Positions 47,666 through 58,152 of a DNA stretch of 64,000 nucleotides are shown in pieces; the first letter of the stretch is position 1, and every line of letters starts with the position of its first letter. The stretch comes from Blastomussa wellsi. Its lineage: Eukaryota; Cnidaria; Anthozoa; Scleractinia; Plerogyridae. Where the stretch lies: NCBI GenBank assembly GCA_947652115.1, contig OX393563.1, positions 7,807,081 through 7,871,080 of the forward strand. Reading direction: 5' to 3'. The position numbers and the translations under genes are program-made. Under the pieces are notes generated by a model, which saw nothing but the letters and a program-made list of their open reading frames with translations, was not told the DNA's origin and did not search any database.

Positions 47666-50600
47666 TCCTCCGGGGGGACGCAAATGTCCTTGGCCCAGTC
47701 TGCAATTCTCCTTATCGCCCGTCGTGCTGCATCTCTTTGTGATCTCCTTACAGGGGTTAGAGTTTCCACTGTGGTTGCTTGGTCTTCTGTGCAACACTGA
47801 GCTTCCTTGGCTTGAACTTCTAGAGGGTGCAATCTTGTTATGGGACGGTTTGTTGTTCCATTGGCAGTGCGTAAATTTGCGGAACGAACAAGTCCATCGC
47901 GACCTCTGTTAATGGATGTGACAAGTGCTAGCTTCCAGTTTACTCTAGGGCTGTCATCGTGGATTAGAACTACATCACCAGCCTTCACGGATTCTGTGTT
48001 GATTCCTGAACCTTTGTGGAACTCTCGGAGGGAGGTGAGGTACTCGTGACGCCAACGTTGCCAAAAGTGCTGAATAAGTAAGGTTACACGTTTTGCCCTT
48101 CGAAGGAAATCTGTGCTTGTTTGGTACGTGGGGTCACTCACTTCGTCACTTTCTACTAGTGGATGTGGTAGTGACGTTATTCGTCGACCATAAAGTAGAT
48201 GTGCAGGGGTTAATGCCTCTTCATCCTTAATGTCCGAGGAGACGTAGGTTAGGGGACGATCGTTTAGAATTGCTTTCACTTCAACAACAATTGTCTGAAG
48301 AGTGCATAGGTTGACTGCAGCTCTGCCGAGTACCTTCTTGATGGTGGATTTGGTGAGACCGATGAGGCGTTCCCAAAACCCGCCGTACCAAGGCGCCTTC
48401 TTGGGGATGAATAACCATTCAATGCCTTCCCTTGCGAGTGTTTCCTTGAGCGCATGAGATTGAAACAGTTCCTTTAGTTCATTGTTCGCTGATACAAATG
48501 TTGAGGCATTGTCAGATATTAGTTTCCTTGGAAGAGATTTCCGACTTGCAAATCTGCGAAAGGCTAGTAAGAAGGCTTCAACAGTCAAATCTTCGACAAC
48601 TTCAAGATGAATAGCCCTGGTTGTTGCACAAGTAAGGAGACATATGTAGACCTTTGTTTCGATTCCAGCATTTCGAACATACAGAGCTCCGGTGTAGTCC
48701 ACCCCAGTGACTTCAAAGGGTTGTGTTTGTTGCATTCTTGACTTGAGAAGGGGTGGTGGGTCTGGTGCATTGTAGGCTGTTCCTGAGACCTTTCTGCAGG
48801 TTACGCATTTGTCAATTAAGGTTTTGACGCGTTGTCGGCCAGAAGGAACCCAATAAGTTTGACGCAGGGCAGTAAGTGTTGAGTTGACACCTGCATGAAG
48901 CTGCTTGACATGGGTGGAGCGAATTACAAGATCTGTGAAGTTGTCTTTGCTTGGTAGCAGCAGAGGGAATTTGGTGTTGCCACCTAAGGGTGCGTTGTGT
49001 ATCCTCCCGCCACAGCGTAGAAGACCACCGTCATCAAGGAAAAGGCGAAGTTGACGTACCAAAGTTGTACGGTGTCGTGACTTTGAGAGGAGGTTGTCAA
49101 TTTCAGCATAAAAGACAACAGACTGACGATTTTTTACCCATTCTGTCATGGCATGATCATATTCCATAGCTGTAATTGGACCTTGTTGGCTGACTTTCTT
49201 CTGGAGAAGCCTTACAAATCTGAAAACATAGGCTGTAACGCGTAGAAGCTTTGGCAAACTGCTGAAATCCGATGGAGTAATCAGGCGATGAAGGCCTTGC
49301 TGTTGAACTGAAACTGTGCCATTTGCAGTAGACTCATCACTAGAGGTTTCAGTGGCTAAGTGAAGAACCTCTGTTGTAGGCCACAAAGGCCACTGGGATC
49401 TGTTTGGTAACCATGTGGGACCATGTTTCCACAGCGAAGAAATCTTCAGTTGATGTGCTGTTATCCCTCTTGTGAGAAGATCAGAGGGGTTTTCAGTTGT
49501 AGGACAGTACTTCCAGTTTGAAATTGATATCAGTTTCTTTACTTCTTGGATGCGAGTGTTGACGAATGGCTTCAATACCTTGGTGCTTTTGAGCCAGTGA
49601 AGAACAATTTGGCTGTCAGACCACAATGTGACTCTCGTAACTTGCAGTTGTTCTTGAAGATATGAAGCTAAACGTGCGGCTGTTAGAGCTGCCATAAGTT
49701 CCAATTCTGGAAGGGTGAGTTTCTTCTTTGTCGGAGCAACACGCAACTTCGCCATAGCTAGCGATGACTGGTCTCCACGTACTAAGTAAGCGGCGGCTCC
49801 ATAGGCTTTCTGGCTTGCATCAGCAAAGACATGTAGCTCTATATCGCTGTTATCAACAGAGACATCAGAAGAGAAGTAGCGACGCGGGAACTCAAGTTTG
49901 GTTGCATCTCCTATCTCCTTTGCTAAAGCACGCCATTTTTGATCAAGAGAAGGTGGAAGGGGCTCGTCCCAATCAATCCCTTCCTTCCACAGTTCTTGTA
50001 TTAGAATCTTAGCTGCAACGGTGACTGGTTGAAGTAAGCCGAGTGGATCAAAGACTTTTGCTGTTTCTTGTAAGATCTCTCTCTTGGTTGACAACGGAGG
50101 GGTAGAAGTTGCTTGTTTACATGAGAATCGTAACGTGTCTGAAGTTATGTCCCATACCATGCCAAGTACCTTTTTAGTTGGGCTGGTGTCAAGGACTTGA
50201 TCCTTGGCTGCAAGATGTTGAACACTAGGACTGTTTGAACTCCATGACCTGAGATTGAAACCCACCGGTGACATCTTGCTCCTGGCCTTTTGGTAATAGT
50301 TGACTGCTGAACCATCATCGTTTGTTCCTGAGGCGAGATCATCCACGTACAGATTTCTTAACATATCCATGCTGACTTGGTCTGTAGACTGTGTGAGGTG
50401 CTTGTTTAGAGTGGCATTTAAGATGAAAGGTGAACTTGTGGCACCAAACATGACAGACTTGAATCGGTAGACAATGAATTCACTCTCCGGGTCATCTGTG
50501 TTGGATAGCCAGTAGAATCGTGTGGCATCTCGATCAGCTTGGTCTAGGTTTACATGTAAAAATGCCTTTTCAATGTCTGCAGTTATGGCATACTGGTGGA

Positions 50601-52872
50601 GACGGAAGCGTAGAAGTATACCAGTAAGGTCATTGAGAAGCGGAGGACCTGGCTGTAAGCAGTCATTCAAGCTGGGTTGTTCACCTTGTTTGAAACTGCA
50701 GTCGTACACAATGCGTAGAGGAGTTGTGGTAGAGTCCTTGAGGACAGCATGATGAGGTATGTAATGACACACTCCGTTAGTTGTTTCTGGATTGTTCACT
50801 CTTTCAATAAAATCTCGAGACTGCTGTTCTTGGATGATCTCATCGTACATGCGCAATTTCTTAGGATCTGCAGCCAATTTTCTGACCATGGAGCGGGTCC
50901 TCTGATTAGTGATTTCTGCATTTGATGGTAGAGGGGGATGTTCTGGTCGCCATGGTAACTTTGCACTGTACCGGCCGTCCTCCAACATGATAGACGAGTC
51001 TTGATAACACTTCAGAAAGTCAGGCGTTTCTTCTGATGAGCTTGGCTGAACACCGACTGATTCAATCCGCCAGAAACGTTCCAAATCAAATTGTTCTTGA
51101 TGATGCTCAGTCACAACATTTAAAATAGACGAGTTGAGGTTCTCTGAATGGTTATTGTTGGAGAGTGGGCCCGAGAGGAGGTACCCTATCTTTGATTTGG
51201 CTGCTGTGGGACCTGGACCCTTGACAACTTCGTCTTCCACTATGTCCCAATAATGATCAGCACCAATTAGAATATCAACTGTGAAAAATGAATCATCAAC
51301 GTTTTGTGCTAATGACAGTCCCTTTAGATGTGGCAAGTCCCTTACATTGGCACCAGTGTAAGTAGTGAGGGGTGCAGCTATTGTTGGTACAATGATCACG
51401 CGAATGGCAATGGTCTCCGCCTGGGTAGTTTCAAGATAAATGGTAGCAGTGTCAATGCGTTTAACAGATGATGTGTTTCCACCAAAGGTTGACAGAGGTA
51501 TTGTCTCTTGCATTTCTGGCTTCAGATCAAGTTTGGTCGCTACATCTGAGGTAATGAAGGAGCGTTGAGAACCTTCATCAAATAGAATGTGTGCACTGAT
51601 GTGGTTGTTGTGACTACCAACAGATGCAACGGCTGTTTTCAGTAGAACGGGGGTGTGTCTGTTAGTATCACCAATGTGGTAGGATGAGACTGAAGGTGCT
51701 GTAGTCTTGTCTGTGGTGGATGCACATAGAGCCTTGTTTGTGGTTGGTGGTTCAGTGGGCGACACTGGGGGAGTTGATTCTGCATTTTGGCAAAGACTGG
51801 TATGATGCTTTCGATGGCATACCTTGCATCGGTTCCGTGACTTGCATTTAGATACTGAATGACGATTAAGACAGTTAAAGCATACCTTCGCATCACGTAC
51901 AATGGAGTATCTCTTTCCCTTGTCTGTTACAACATTACAATCATTTGGACTGTGTTCGCCCTTACAGAAAAGGCATGTTCGCTTGGTGGGGCGTTGATCA
52001 GTGGGATGAGGGAGAACAGGTGTAGGTGGCTTTGAAGTCGTGAGAAATGCAGCAGTGGCACCAGTTGCTGAGTTGCTACTGAGTTCATAATCACTAGAAC
52101 TGTTCTGACCTGCTTCTAAGATTTCAATTTCATTCAAGATTGCCTTGCGCAAGTTATCAAGCTGCCACTCCTTGTTTCCATTTTGTCTTGCTAGATTCCT
52201 CTTAATCCCATTAGGTAACTTCTTCTGAATGATGGGGACAAGAATATCTCCATACGTTTCTGTTTTCTTCCCGAGTGACTCAAGTCCCCTGATGTGTGTT
52301 TCAACTGAGTCGTAGAAAAACCTCAAACTACTTAAATGATCGGTGGGTGATGGAAGGTTGAGCAGTACCTCCATGTGTGCATTGATGATCTTGTGGGGTT
52401 GAGCAAATCTATCTTTCAATAACTGGATACTCTTAGCGTAATTGGCACTGGTTAATGGCAACCCGGCAATGACTCTTTCAGCTCCGTCGCGTAACTGTGC
52501 TCTCAAATAATTGAACTTTTGGACATCACTGATTGAGGAGTTATCGTGTACTGCAGACCGAAAAGCGTCCCAAAACGATTGCCATTCAAGCGGGTTCCCA
52601 TTAAACGATGGCAGTACAAGTTTAGGTAAACGATTAGTTTGGAATGTACTCACCGGCGGCGATGTAATCGGCGGTGTGATCGGAGGATTCTCTGCTGAAG
52701 TGGCTGTGTTGCTTTGAAAATCGCTACCCGACGTTCCAGTCGAAGGTGGGGAATTGGTTTGTTGATTTTCTTGTTCCGTTTGCGAAGTAGATGGAATGGG
52801 TTGCTGATTTGTTTGTCCCTTTTGCGGTGAACTTGACGGAGGACTGACATTCTCGGGACCGTGAGACAACAC
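47656..52872 (-). CDS. BEL/Pao Gag-Pol polyprotein (main open frame, ~1738 aa)
   Basis: Domains in order: Gag DUF1759-like region (~aa 70-280, LPKLVLPSFNGNPLEWQSF), three zinc-knuckle-like Cys/His motifs (CLFCKGEHSPNDC, CFNCLNRHSVSKC, CKVCHRKHHTSLC), a Pao-type aspartic protease segment (ILFDEGSQRSF; DEG in place of D-S/T-G), reverse transcriptase with DIEKAFLHV and YVDDLASG, RNase H (HVFADASQKAYG, LWSDSQIVLHWL), an integrase zinc-binding H2C2 motif (THVKQLHAG to CVTCRKVS), the integrase core (GVDYTGALYV, ISDNASTF, PWYGGFWERL giving D,D,E) and the C-terminal DUF5641 (VKAGDVVLIHDD). The order protease-RT-RNase H-integrase and the Pao-type motifs place it in BEL/Pao. The frame lacks its natural start: the Gag N-terminus is in another frame (next entry). 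No stop interrupts the rest. Confidence 0.96.
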   Translation of the reverse strand: MLSHGPENVSPPSSSPQKGQTNQQPIPSTSQTEQENQQTNSPPSTGTSGSDFQSNTATSAENPPITPPITSPPVSTFQTNRLPKLVLPSFNGNPLEWQSFWDAFRSAVHDNSSISDVQKFNYLRAQLRDGAERVIAGLPLTSANYAKSIQLLKDRFAQPHKIINAHMEVLLNLPSPTDHLSSLRFFYDSVETHIRGLESLGKKTETYGDILVPIIQKKLPNGIKRNLARQNGNKEWQLDNLRKAILNEIEILEAGQNSSSDYELSSNSATGATAAFLTTSKPPTPVLPHPTDQRPTKRTCLFCKGEHSPNDCNVVTDKGKRYSIVRDAKVCFNCLNRHSVSKCKSRNRCKVCHRKHHTSLCQNAESTPPVSPTEPPTTNKALCASTTDKTTAPSVSSYHIGDTNRHTPVLLKTAVASVGSHNNHISAHILFDEGSQRSFITSDVATKLDLKPEMQETIPLSTFGGNTSSVKRIDTATIYLETTQAETIAIRVIIVPTIAAPLTTYTGANVRDLPHLKGLSLAQNVDDSFFTVDILIGADHYWDIVEDEVVKGPGPTAAKSKIGYLLSGPLSNNNHSENLNSSILNVVTEHHQEQFDLERFWRIESVGVQPSSSEETPDFLKCYQDSSIMLEDGRYSAKLPWRPEHPPLPSNAEITNQRTRSMVRKLAADPKKLRMYDEIIQEQQSRDFIERVNNPETTNGVCHYIPHHAVLKDSTTTPLRIVYDCSFKQGEQPSLNDCLQPGPPLLNDLTGILLRFRLHQYAITADIEKAFLHVNLDQADRDATRFYWLSNTDDPESEFIVYRFKSVMFGATSSPFILNATLNKHLTQSTDQVSMDMLRNLYVDDLASGTNDDGSAVNYYQKARSKMSPVGFNLRSWSSNSPSVQHLAAKDQVLDTSPTKKVLGMVWDITSDTLRFSCKQATSTPPLSTKREILQETAKVFDPLGLLQPVTVAAKILIQELWKEGIDWDEPLPPSLDQKWRALAKEIGDATKLEFPRRYFSSDVSVDNSDIELHVFADASQKAYGAAAYLVRGDQSSLAMAKLRVAPTKKKLTLPELELMAALTAARLASYLQEQLQVTRVTLWSDSQIVLHWLKSTKVLKPFVNTRIQEVKKLISISNWKYCPTTENPSDLLTRGITAHQLKISSLWKHGPTWLPNRSQWPLWPTTEVLHLATETSSDESTANGTVSVQQQGLHRLITPSDFSSLPKLLRVTAYVFRFVRLLQKKVSQQGPITAMEYDHAMTEWVKNRQSVVFYAEIDNLLSKSRHRTTLVRQLRLFLDDGGLLRCGGRIHNAPLGGNTKFPLLLPSKDNFTDLVIRSTHVKQLHAGVNSTLTALRQTYWVPSGRQRVKTLIDKCVTCRKVSGTAYNAPDPPPLLKSRMQQTQPFEVTGVDYTGALYVRNAGIETKVYICLLTCATTRAIHLEVVEDLTVEAFLLAFRRFASRKSLPRKLISDNASTFVSANNELKELFQSHALKETLAREGIEWLFIPKKAPWYGGFWERLIGLTKSTIKKVLGRAAVNLCTLQTIVVEVKAILNDRPLTYVSSDIKDEEALTPAHLLYGRRITSLPHPLVESDEVSDPTYQTSTDFLRRAKRVTLLIQHFWQRWRHEYLTSLREFHKGSGINTESVKAGDVVLIHDDSPRVNWKLALVTSINRGRDGLVRSANLRTANGTTNRPITRLHPLEVQAKEAQCCTEDQATTVETLTPVRRSQRDAARRAIRRIADWAKDICVPPEDVK

Positions 52873-53192
52873 GTGCTGGCTGAGGTTTCTTTAGAGAGCT
52901 CAATTAAATTGTCGGTGAGGCAAACTTTCTCCACGATAAGGCTGTCTAGTTCCTCTGCATCGAGTATTTCTGCTTCGAGTTCCTCAGGAGTTTTCAGTAA
53001 AACTGCTATCTTATCGTTAAGACCCTTGAGGGTTTGTCTCTTTTCCTTTAACTGCTCCACGAGAGATCTGAGTAGTGCAATTTCGTTGTCTCTTATTGTT
53101 CCTTCTGCAGTGTCATCGATTTTGTGTCTTAGTTTGGTCAAATGTGCTTTGTGAGCTCTTCTTGACGCTAGCAGTTTCGGTAACTCTTCCAT
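52860..53192 (-). CDS. BEL/Pao Gag N-terminal segment in the neighbouring frame
   Basis: ATG at 53192, 21 bp inside the 5' LTR, opens a frame rich in Leu, Lys and Glu (MEELPKLLASRRAHKAHL) with coiled-coil character, as expected for the start of a BEL Gag. It runs to about 52870, where the main frame takes over through a -1 shift; the two frames overlap by only a few codons before the main frame meets a stop upstream (near 52895). Either a single-base indel or a programmed frameshift could explain it. Confidence 0.75.
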
Positions 53193-53212
53193 CCTGGTCC
53201 CGGCACCATAAA

Positions 53213-53436
53213 TGTGGGGAAGCAGTAAATACGACAGAGAACTCAATGTAATTATACTATATTTCTCTGATGAGACAGCATCAACACAACATGGCGGTCA
53301 TGATAAGCGAGAAAAAGCGGGAAAACGAGTTCAGTTCTTGTGACGTAAACATTACATAAGTGACCGCTGACCAGATAACGAATTACACGAAAAGAAACAA
53401 AATAAACGTTCAAATGTCGATTATAACTATTTCACA
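53213..53436 (-). repeat. 5' LTR of the BEL/Pao element
   Basis: 224 bp, apparently identical to 47442-47665. It should hold the element promoter; no TATA box was assigned. Confidence 0.93.
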
Positions 53437-54080
53437 ACAACCCTCCCAACCGAGACAACTTTACCGAGCGTTTATATGACAAAATTTGTCCCTGTCATCC
53501 GAGTTAAAGTTGACCCTGTTTGATTATTCATAAAGCATTTTAATATTCAACTCACCAGTTATCCTTCTGTCTTTGAATTTCTTTCGTTTATTCGATCACT
53601 GGATGCCTTGCTGGGTTAAATTCTATTTCTTTAGTGTAGTTTTTTTGCTTAAAGACCTGAAATTCGGACTGTACGTGACACTCGGCACGTTCAGAGTTTT
53701 TCCGGGTAGGCGAGCCAAAGTGTTTATATGAGAAAAAGTTGTCCCGTCTGCCAGGGTTACCCTACCTGCCGAGACGAGACAACTCTCCTACCCGAGTTGT
53801 CTCGCCCCCCGAGACAACTCGGATAGGATCATGTAAACGGTTGGTAGAATTTTTCAACGTTTTAGTGAAAAGTTAGCTCGCCCAGGGTAACTCGGGGGTA
53901 GGGTTGTCTCGGGTACCCGAGACCATATAAATGGGGCCTCAATCTTCACTATTCTTGATCCTGTTTGGTTCTGTATCACCTCTATGATTTATTTCTTCCT
54001 TTGTAAACTATTATTTTAAGGTTTCCAACATTTTAAGGGTAATTTGGCTCATCGCGAAAGACACATTTTGCTTTCCTTTA

Positions 54081-56206
54081 GCCAAAAAAGAAAATAAGAC
54101 ATCGGCCAGTGAATGCACGATATGACATCGAAGTACTGGAAACAGATGTATCGTCCGGTCTCAAAAAATATTTAGATGTTATTTTCTCTGCCGAAATTGA
54201 CAGAAGAAAGAGTGCTCCGGGAACAAGATTGTCCTTGAGTTACTGACCTTCAAGCATCCGTCTAATAATTATTGACCACATCAGCGCTTTACAGCGATTT
54301 TCGATCGAATGTCGTGGACCAATCACTGAGCGTAGTAAAACAAAACCAAACGCAAATTACTTACCGCACAAGTAAAAGACACTGCTAATTTTTATTTTTA
54401 TATAGCTGATGAACTTGTAAAACACGGGCAAAGTGCTTTCTTTCTTTAGGTGCTTGTCCGTTTGATATCACGTAGCTATAATACATTTAATTTGAATTGG
54501 TAATTTTTCGCTAGTTTCTTGTCATGTCTACAGTTCGACTGGCGCAGGTGATGTCTTTTAAGGTTGATGAGTCATTGTTTGTTTTACCCTGGCGAATTTG
54601 GAAAATTTAACATGAAAACGCGTTTCTTTAAGCGACACTTGAAATATCGTTATATATGTGGTCGATAATGCATCGAGAAATGACCGGTTTTGCTGGATAC
54701 CGTTTCACGGATGAACTGCTTATTGTAAACACCGGCTTTTTGTCATGACGGCATTCTTTTCACCTGATATATATAAATAATTTTATAGGGTTCAGGTAGT
54801 TTTCTCACGAAAGCATTGTGCTAAATTAAAAACCTAACGACGCAAAATCTTTGTAAGCGGATAAGTCAATATGGTAATTGAAAAATGTAAACTCTGGAAA
54901 TTTTAAAATTAGCACAAAAAGGTAACAGAGATAATCCAAGACAGTAAAAGCAGATTAGATGCGTAATTCCATTTTTCGGCTTGATTCTTGGTGTTCATTC
55001 GTTCTGTTCCTTCATTTATTATTTTTACCGTTCATTGTTACTAGCGTTATTGTGTATTTGTGTTTTCCGTGTTGTTACGTGATCACTTACACGTAACGTA
55101 ACGTTTATCCCGCAGAGAGAATGTTCAATGTTTAACAACATAAAACTCGCGAATATTAAACGCCGTGTGAGATTTATCAGAAAATTTTTGCAGCGAAAAA
55201 GGTTTATTACACCTACCTTTCATAATAACTGATAATTTCTTGTGATTTAAAAAGGAAATAAGAATCACGTTTTAAGTGAATCGGATATGCACGAATTCGC
55301 CTGGTACATCACGTCGAACATGTGATATTGGCATGGTTTGTCATACCGTATTCGACTGTTTTCTGAAACCAATGGCTATTACTCCGCGGTTTTTAATCGA
55401 TTTTAATCGCTGATTGTTCTTTTTCATTTATTTATAGCATATTCGGATCCATTTTAGATCATAATCAGTTCGTCCTTTTATTCAAAAAGAGGTATTGTCC
55501 AGTTTATAGCTTTTTTCATTCCATCATCGCGAATAACAAAGTACCTAAAGAAAATTTTAAATAGCATTGTAAAAAATAACCCTTCTCTACTTGCTCAATA
55601 TTGAAACTGCAGCTATGGGGAAACAAAGCTGTTGTTCTTTAGCCAATGAAAACCTGAACTTAAAATAATGAAAGCTAGAATTAAAGCACTGACCGAGGGC
55701 TGTCAAAAAAGCTGGATCTATATTAAGTAACATTTTGCTAAAAATACCGCTATGAGCGCTAAATATAGCCGTTGATATGCGTGGGATGGTCACAACAAGT
55801 TGGCATTGGTGGCGCCATGAAAAGAGCGGAAAAGAAGAAATTTAACGTGATCAAAGCTTGACGAGTGAAATTTTTACTTTTTATATGCTTCTCGCCTTTC
55901 CTAATTTATTGGGAAGTTATCTGACTAGAGAGCTAAGGTCGCTAAGGGTTTCACTCTGCAGTTCGCCGTTAATGCGCATGACCGTATTTCCAGGACAAAC
56001 AACCAACTTTCAGATGTCTATAAATTAGCCAATCACATAGCAGCATATTTTAGAAAAAATGAATGATGGTCAAATAAGCAGTTTCTTATTGTCAGAATGT
56101 TAATTTTCAATGATAGACAATTTTAGGTGTAACGAGGCGCAAACGATCCAAAGAAACTTAAATTTTCGGTTTACTATCGCGAAAAAGTGTTTAAAGTCTA
56201 ACAAAA
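54081..56206. other. AT-rich intergenic stretch upstream of small membrane-protein gene A
   Basis: No gene or clear transposon was recognised in most of it. The last part (about 55725-56200) is similar to 60185-60680 upstream of gene B: AAAAATACCGCTATGAGCGC, ATGCGTGGGATGGTC, AGCCAATCACATAGCAGCAT and GTCAAATAAGCAGTT. That conserved block probably includes the promoter. Confidence 0.5.
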
Positions 56207-57189
56207 ATGTACTCTCTTTCCATTAACTTTGAGATTCACCTCAAGGACGCCTTGGAGACTACCAGCTTATTCGTAATTTTCATGGTTGTGGCCTTTATTG
56301 TGGTAATGCAAAGATATCGCGGTCTTTTTAGGCGGACGAATGGTGACAATTTCAGCATTGAATCTTGTTACAGAAAACCAGTTCCTGAAGAGAATGAAGA
56401 GTTCAACTTTAAGGTAAATTTGCGTTTTCTGACGGTGGGTCAGCACAGTTTTTCAAAAAATATTTCTCCTTGGCGTCAGTTTAGTCATGCGTTTAATAAA
56501 TACACAAACAAGTATTCCAAAACCTGAAAACAAATTACTAGACTAACTTACGATTTCTTGAACTATCTCGGTGTGCTATCAAAGACAGAATAAAGTGGGT
56601 CGTCGACTTTTGTTTTCACGTAATTTTTAATCTTTACAAAAAAAACCTGAACAAAACAACTTAGTGCTGAATTCATCAGTTTTGTTCGTACGCGATGCGT
56701 GCTGGAGCAGTACGCATGCTCGCGATTTAGGCCACGATTCAGAATTATTTCAAACGGACTGTACAACGTAAGAAACTTACAGAATGGATACATCGACTAA
56801 TTTTTAACAGTGTTTGACATTTGCCAAATACCATTCTATATCTCCTTGTCTTATAACCACGTTGCAATTTCGATCGAGGGCTTTCTGAGCCTTAACCGTT
56901 TGTTTCGCAGAAAACTCAGTTTTTCTTATTCTTTACCACACATTTTTCCCTTGGTTGTAAATGGGTCGTTTTTATAATGATTGTTTTGCTTGCTTTAAAG
57001 ATGTCATCACAGTTTGGAATTTCAAAAGCCTTGCCGACAGAATTCCAGGAAATAAAAATTGACAACAACGCTAACCGACAAAGTATTTGTGCAGATTATG
57101 AATGGCTTTGGAGAGAAGCAATCATGAATAAAACCTGGCATGATGAGTACGGGATTCATGAAGACTGGAACAATTCCATGTGCTTTTAA
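56207..57189 (+). CDS. Small single-pass membrane protein A (orphan, paralogue of 60685-61355)
   Basis: Two exons, 56207-56413 and 57001-57189 (donor AAG/GTAAAT, acceptor TTTAAAG, phase 0), 131 aa. One hydrophobic segment at residues ~20-34 (LFVIFMVVAFIVV) follows a 19-aa N-terminus and is followed by basic residues (QRYRG, RR), suggesting the N-terminus faces outside or the lumen and a ~95-aa tail lies in the cytosol. Conserved with paralogue B: TTS before the membrane segment, Y-x-GLF after it, PEEN, LPTE with EI and IDN, DY and LWR-x-AI near the end. The A tail has 20 extra residues (TWHDEYGIHEDW). AATAAA at 57325 fits the polyadenylation signal. I do not recognise the family and assign no function. 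Confidence 0.75.
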
Positions 57190-57699
57190 AGGAAGATTGT
57201 ATAAAACTCTGCTATTACTTCCAAAAGCATTTATACTGTTTGCTATGTATCATTTAAAATATTCCGAGACTTTATGCTGGTTCATTTGATACGCTTCCAG
57301 AACACATATTCTTGTACATAAATCAATAAAACTGTTATGATTGTGTTCGATCTGCTGTAGTTCAGTGGTGTTATTTTTTTAGATCTGTGACCCTTTCTGC
57401 TCGATGGTATGAATAGCTGTTATCGCACTTCTCAGCAGATTGACGAGCAGACGAGGTGAAAGGGTCAACTTTGCTTTGCATTGAACCTTTTCGCCTCGTT
57501 TCTACGCCGTTTCTAACAAAAGAATATTTGACAGCAGACTCGACTGCAATAAGATCCATTGTTTACACCACGTAGATAAGATCATCGTCATGTGTAAAGA
57601 AAGATTTTGAGAACAAATATAACTAACCTAATACGCAAAGTAACGTTCCCCCAAATTCCAATTAAACCGGATATTGTTTAACAGAGATTACTGCGTCCG
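57190..57699. other. 3' region of gene A and spacer
   Basis: Contains the likely polyadenylation signal AATAAA at 57325-57330. Beyond it no gene or repeat was recognised up to the SINE. Confidence 0.4.
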
Positions 57700-57766
57700 C
57701 CGACCGGTTAGCTCAGTTGGTAGAACGCCGGACTACCGTGCGGGAGGTCTCGGGTTCAAGTCTCGA

Positions 57767-57807
<41 letters not shown>

Positions 57808-58152
57808 CGTGCTGCCTTTGTAACTAAAATCTGCAAATGGTTAGATGTTCTAGTCTTCTCGGATAAGGACGATAAACCGTAGGTCCCGTCTCCTGCATCT
57901 TTAATGTTACAGATCAGCAGGGGACGTTAAAGAACCCACACACTTATCGCAAAGAGTAGGGCGTGGAGTTCCCGGTGTTGTGGTCTGCTCTGCTGGTTTG
58001 GGTTCGGGTGAGATCATGAATGGACTGATAGCGGCTGCTATGAGCGCCTTTACATGCTGACGTCCGATCTCACCCTGATTAGCTATGTAAATTGGCCCTG
58101 AAAAGCCCTATGTGGGATGGGTCAATCAAGTAAAAAAATAATAAATAAATAA
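57700..58152 (+). repeat. tRNA-derived SINE, family B, ~450 bp
   Basis: The head (57704-57775) has a tRNA A box (GGTTAGCTCAGTTGGTAGAA) and B box (CGGGTTCAAGTCTC), but the anticodon stem does not pair well, so it is not a working tRNA gene. The body has GGATAAGGACGATAAACCG, GGGGACGTTAAAGAACCCAC and a second GGTTTGGGTTCGGGTGAGAT region. It ends in an A-rich AATAAATAAATAA tail. Target duplications were not found. Confidence 0.75.

Larger units (their letters stand above)
47437..53441 (-). mobile_element. BEL/Pao LTR retrotransposon, apparently recent insertion
   Basis: A 5995-bp element (47442-53436) in minus orientation, bounded by 224-bp LTRs that read as identical and start/end TG..CA. Five-base target duplications ACAAC flank it (47437-47441 and 53437-53441). 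Just inside the 5' LTR, TGGTGCCGGGACC (minus strand near 53208-53196) is a candidate primer-binding site, complementary to a tRNA end in CCA. Inside the 3' LTR edge the purine stretch GGAGGA may be the polypurine tract. Identical LTRs imply little time since insertion. Confidence 0.95.
47408..53939. mobile_element. Palindromic-ended MITE hosting the BEL element
   Basis: CCTCAGTTATATGGTCTCGG with GTACCCGAGACAAC at 47408-47441 mirrors GTTGTCTCGGGTACC with CGAGACCATATAAATGGGGCC at about 53901-53936. The BEL element sits right after the left terminus; the MITE body (~500 bp) is 53442-53936. The body is rich in CCCGAGACAACT-type repeats. Confidence 0.65.
47327..54080. mobile_element. MITE family R, copy 2, split by nested insertions
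   Basis: The left piece (47327-47407: GGACTACATCATGGTTTGTG, ATTTTGAAAAAAATAGCC, TTCGTAATTTGCAATCTGTC) and the right piece (53940-54080: TCTTCACTATTCTTGATCC, TTTCTTCCTTTGTAAACTATT, GGGTAATTTGGCTCATCGCG) are colinear with the intact copy at 38060-38292. Everything between them is later insertion. Confidence 0.6.

Noticed and set aside
57700..57780. tRNA gene candidate
   Set aside because: A and B boxes are present but the acceptor and anticodon stems do not pair properly and a SINE body with an A-rich tail follows, so it was called a SINE head.
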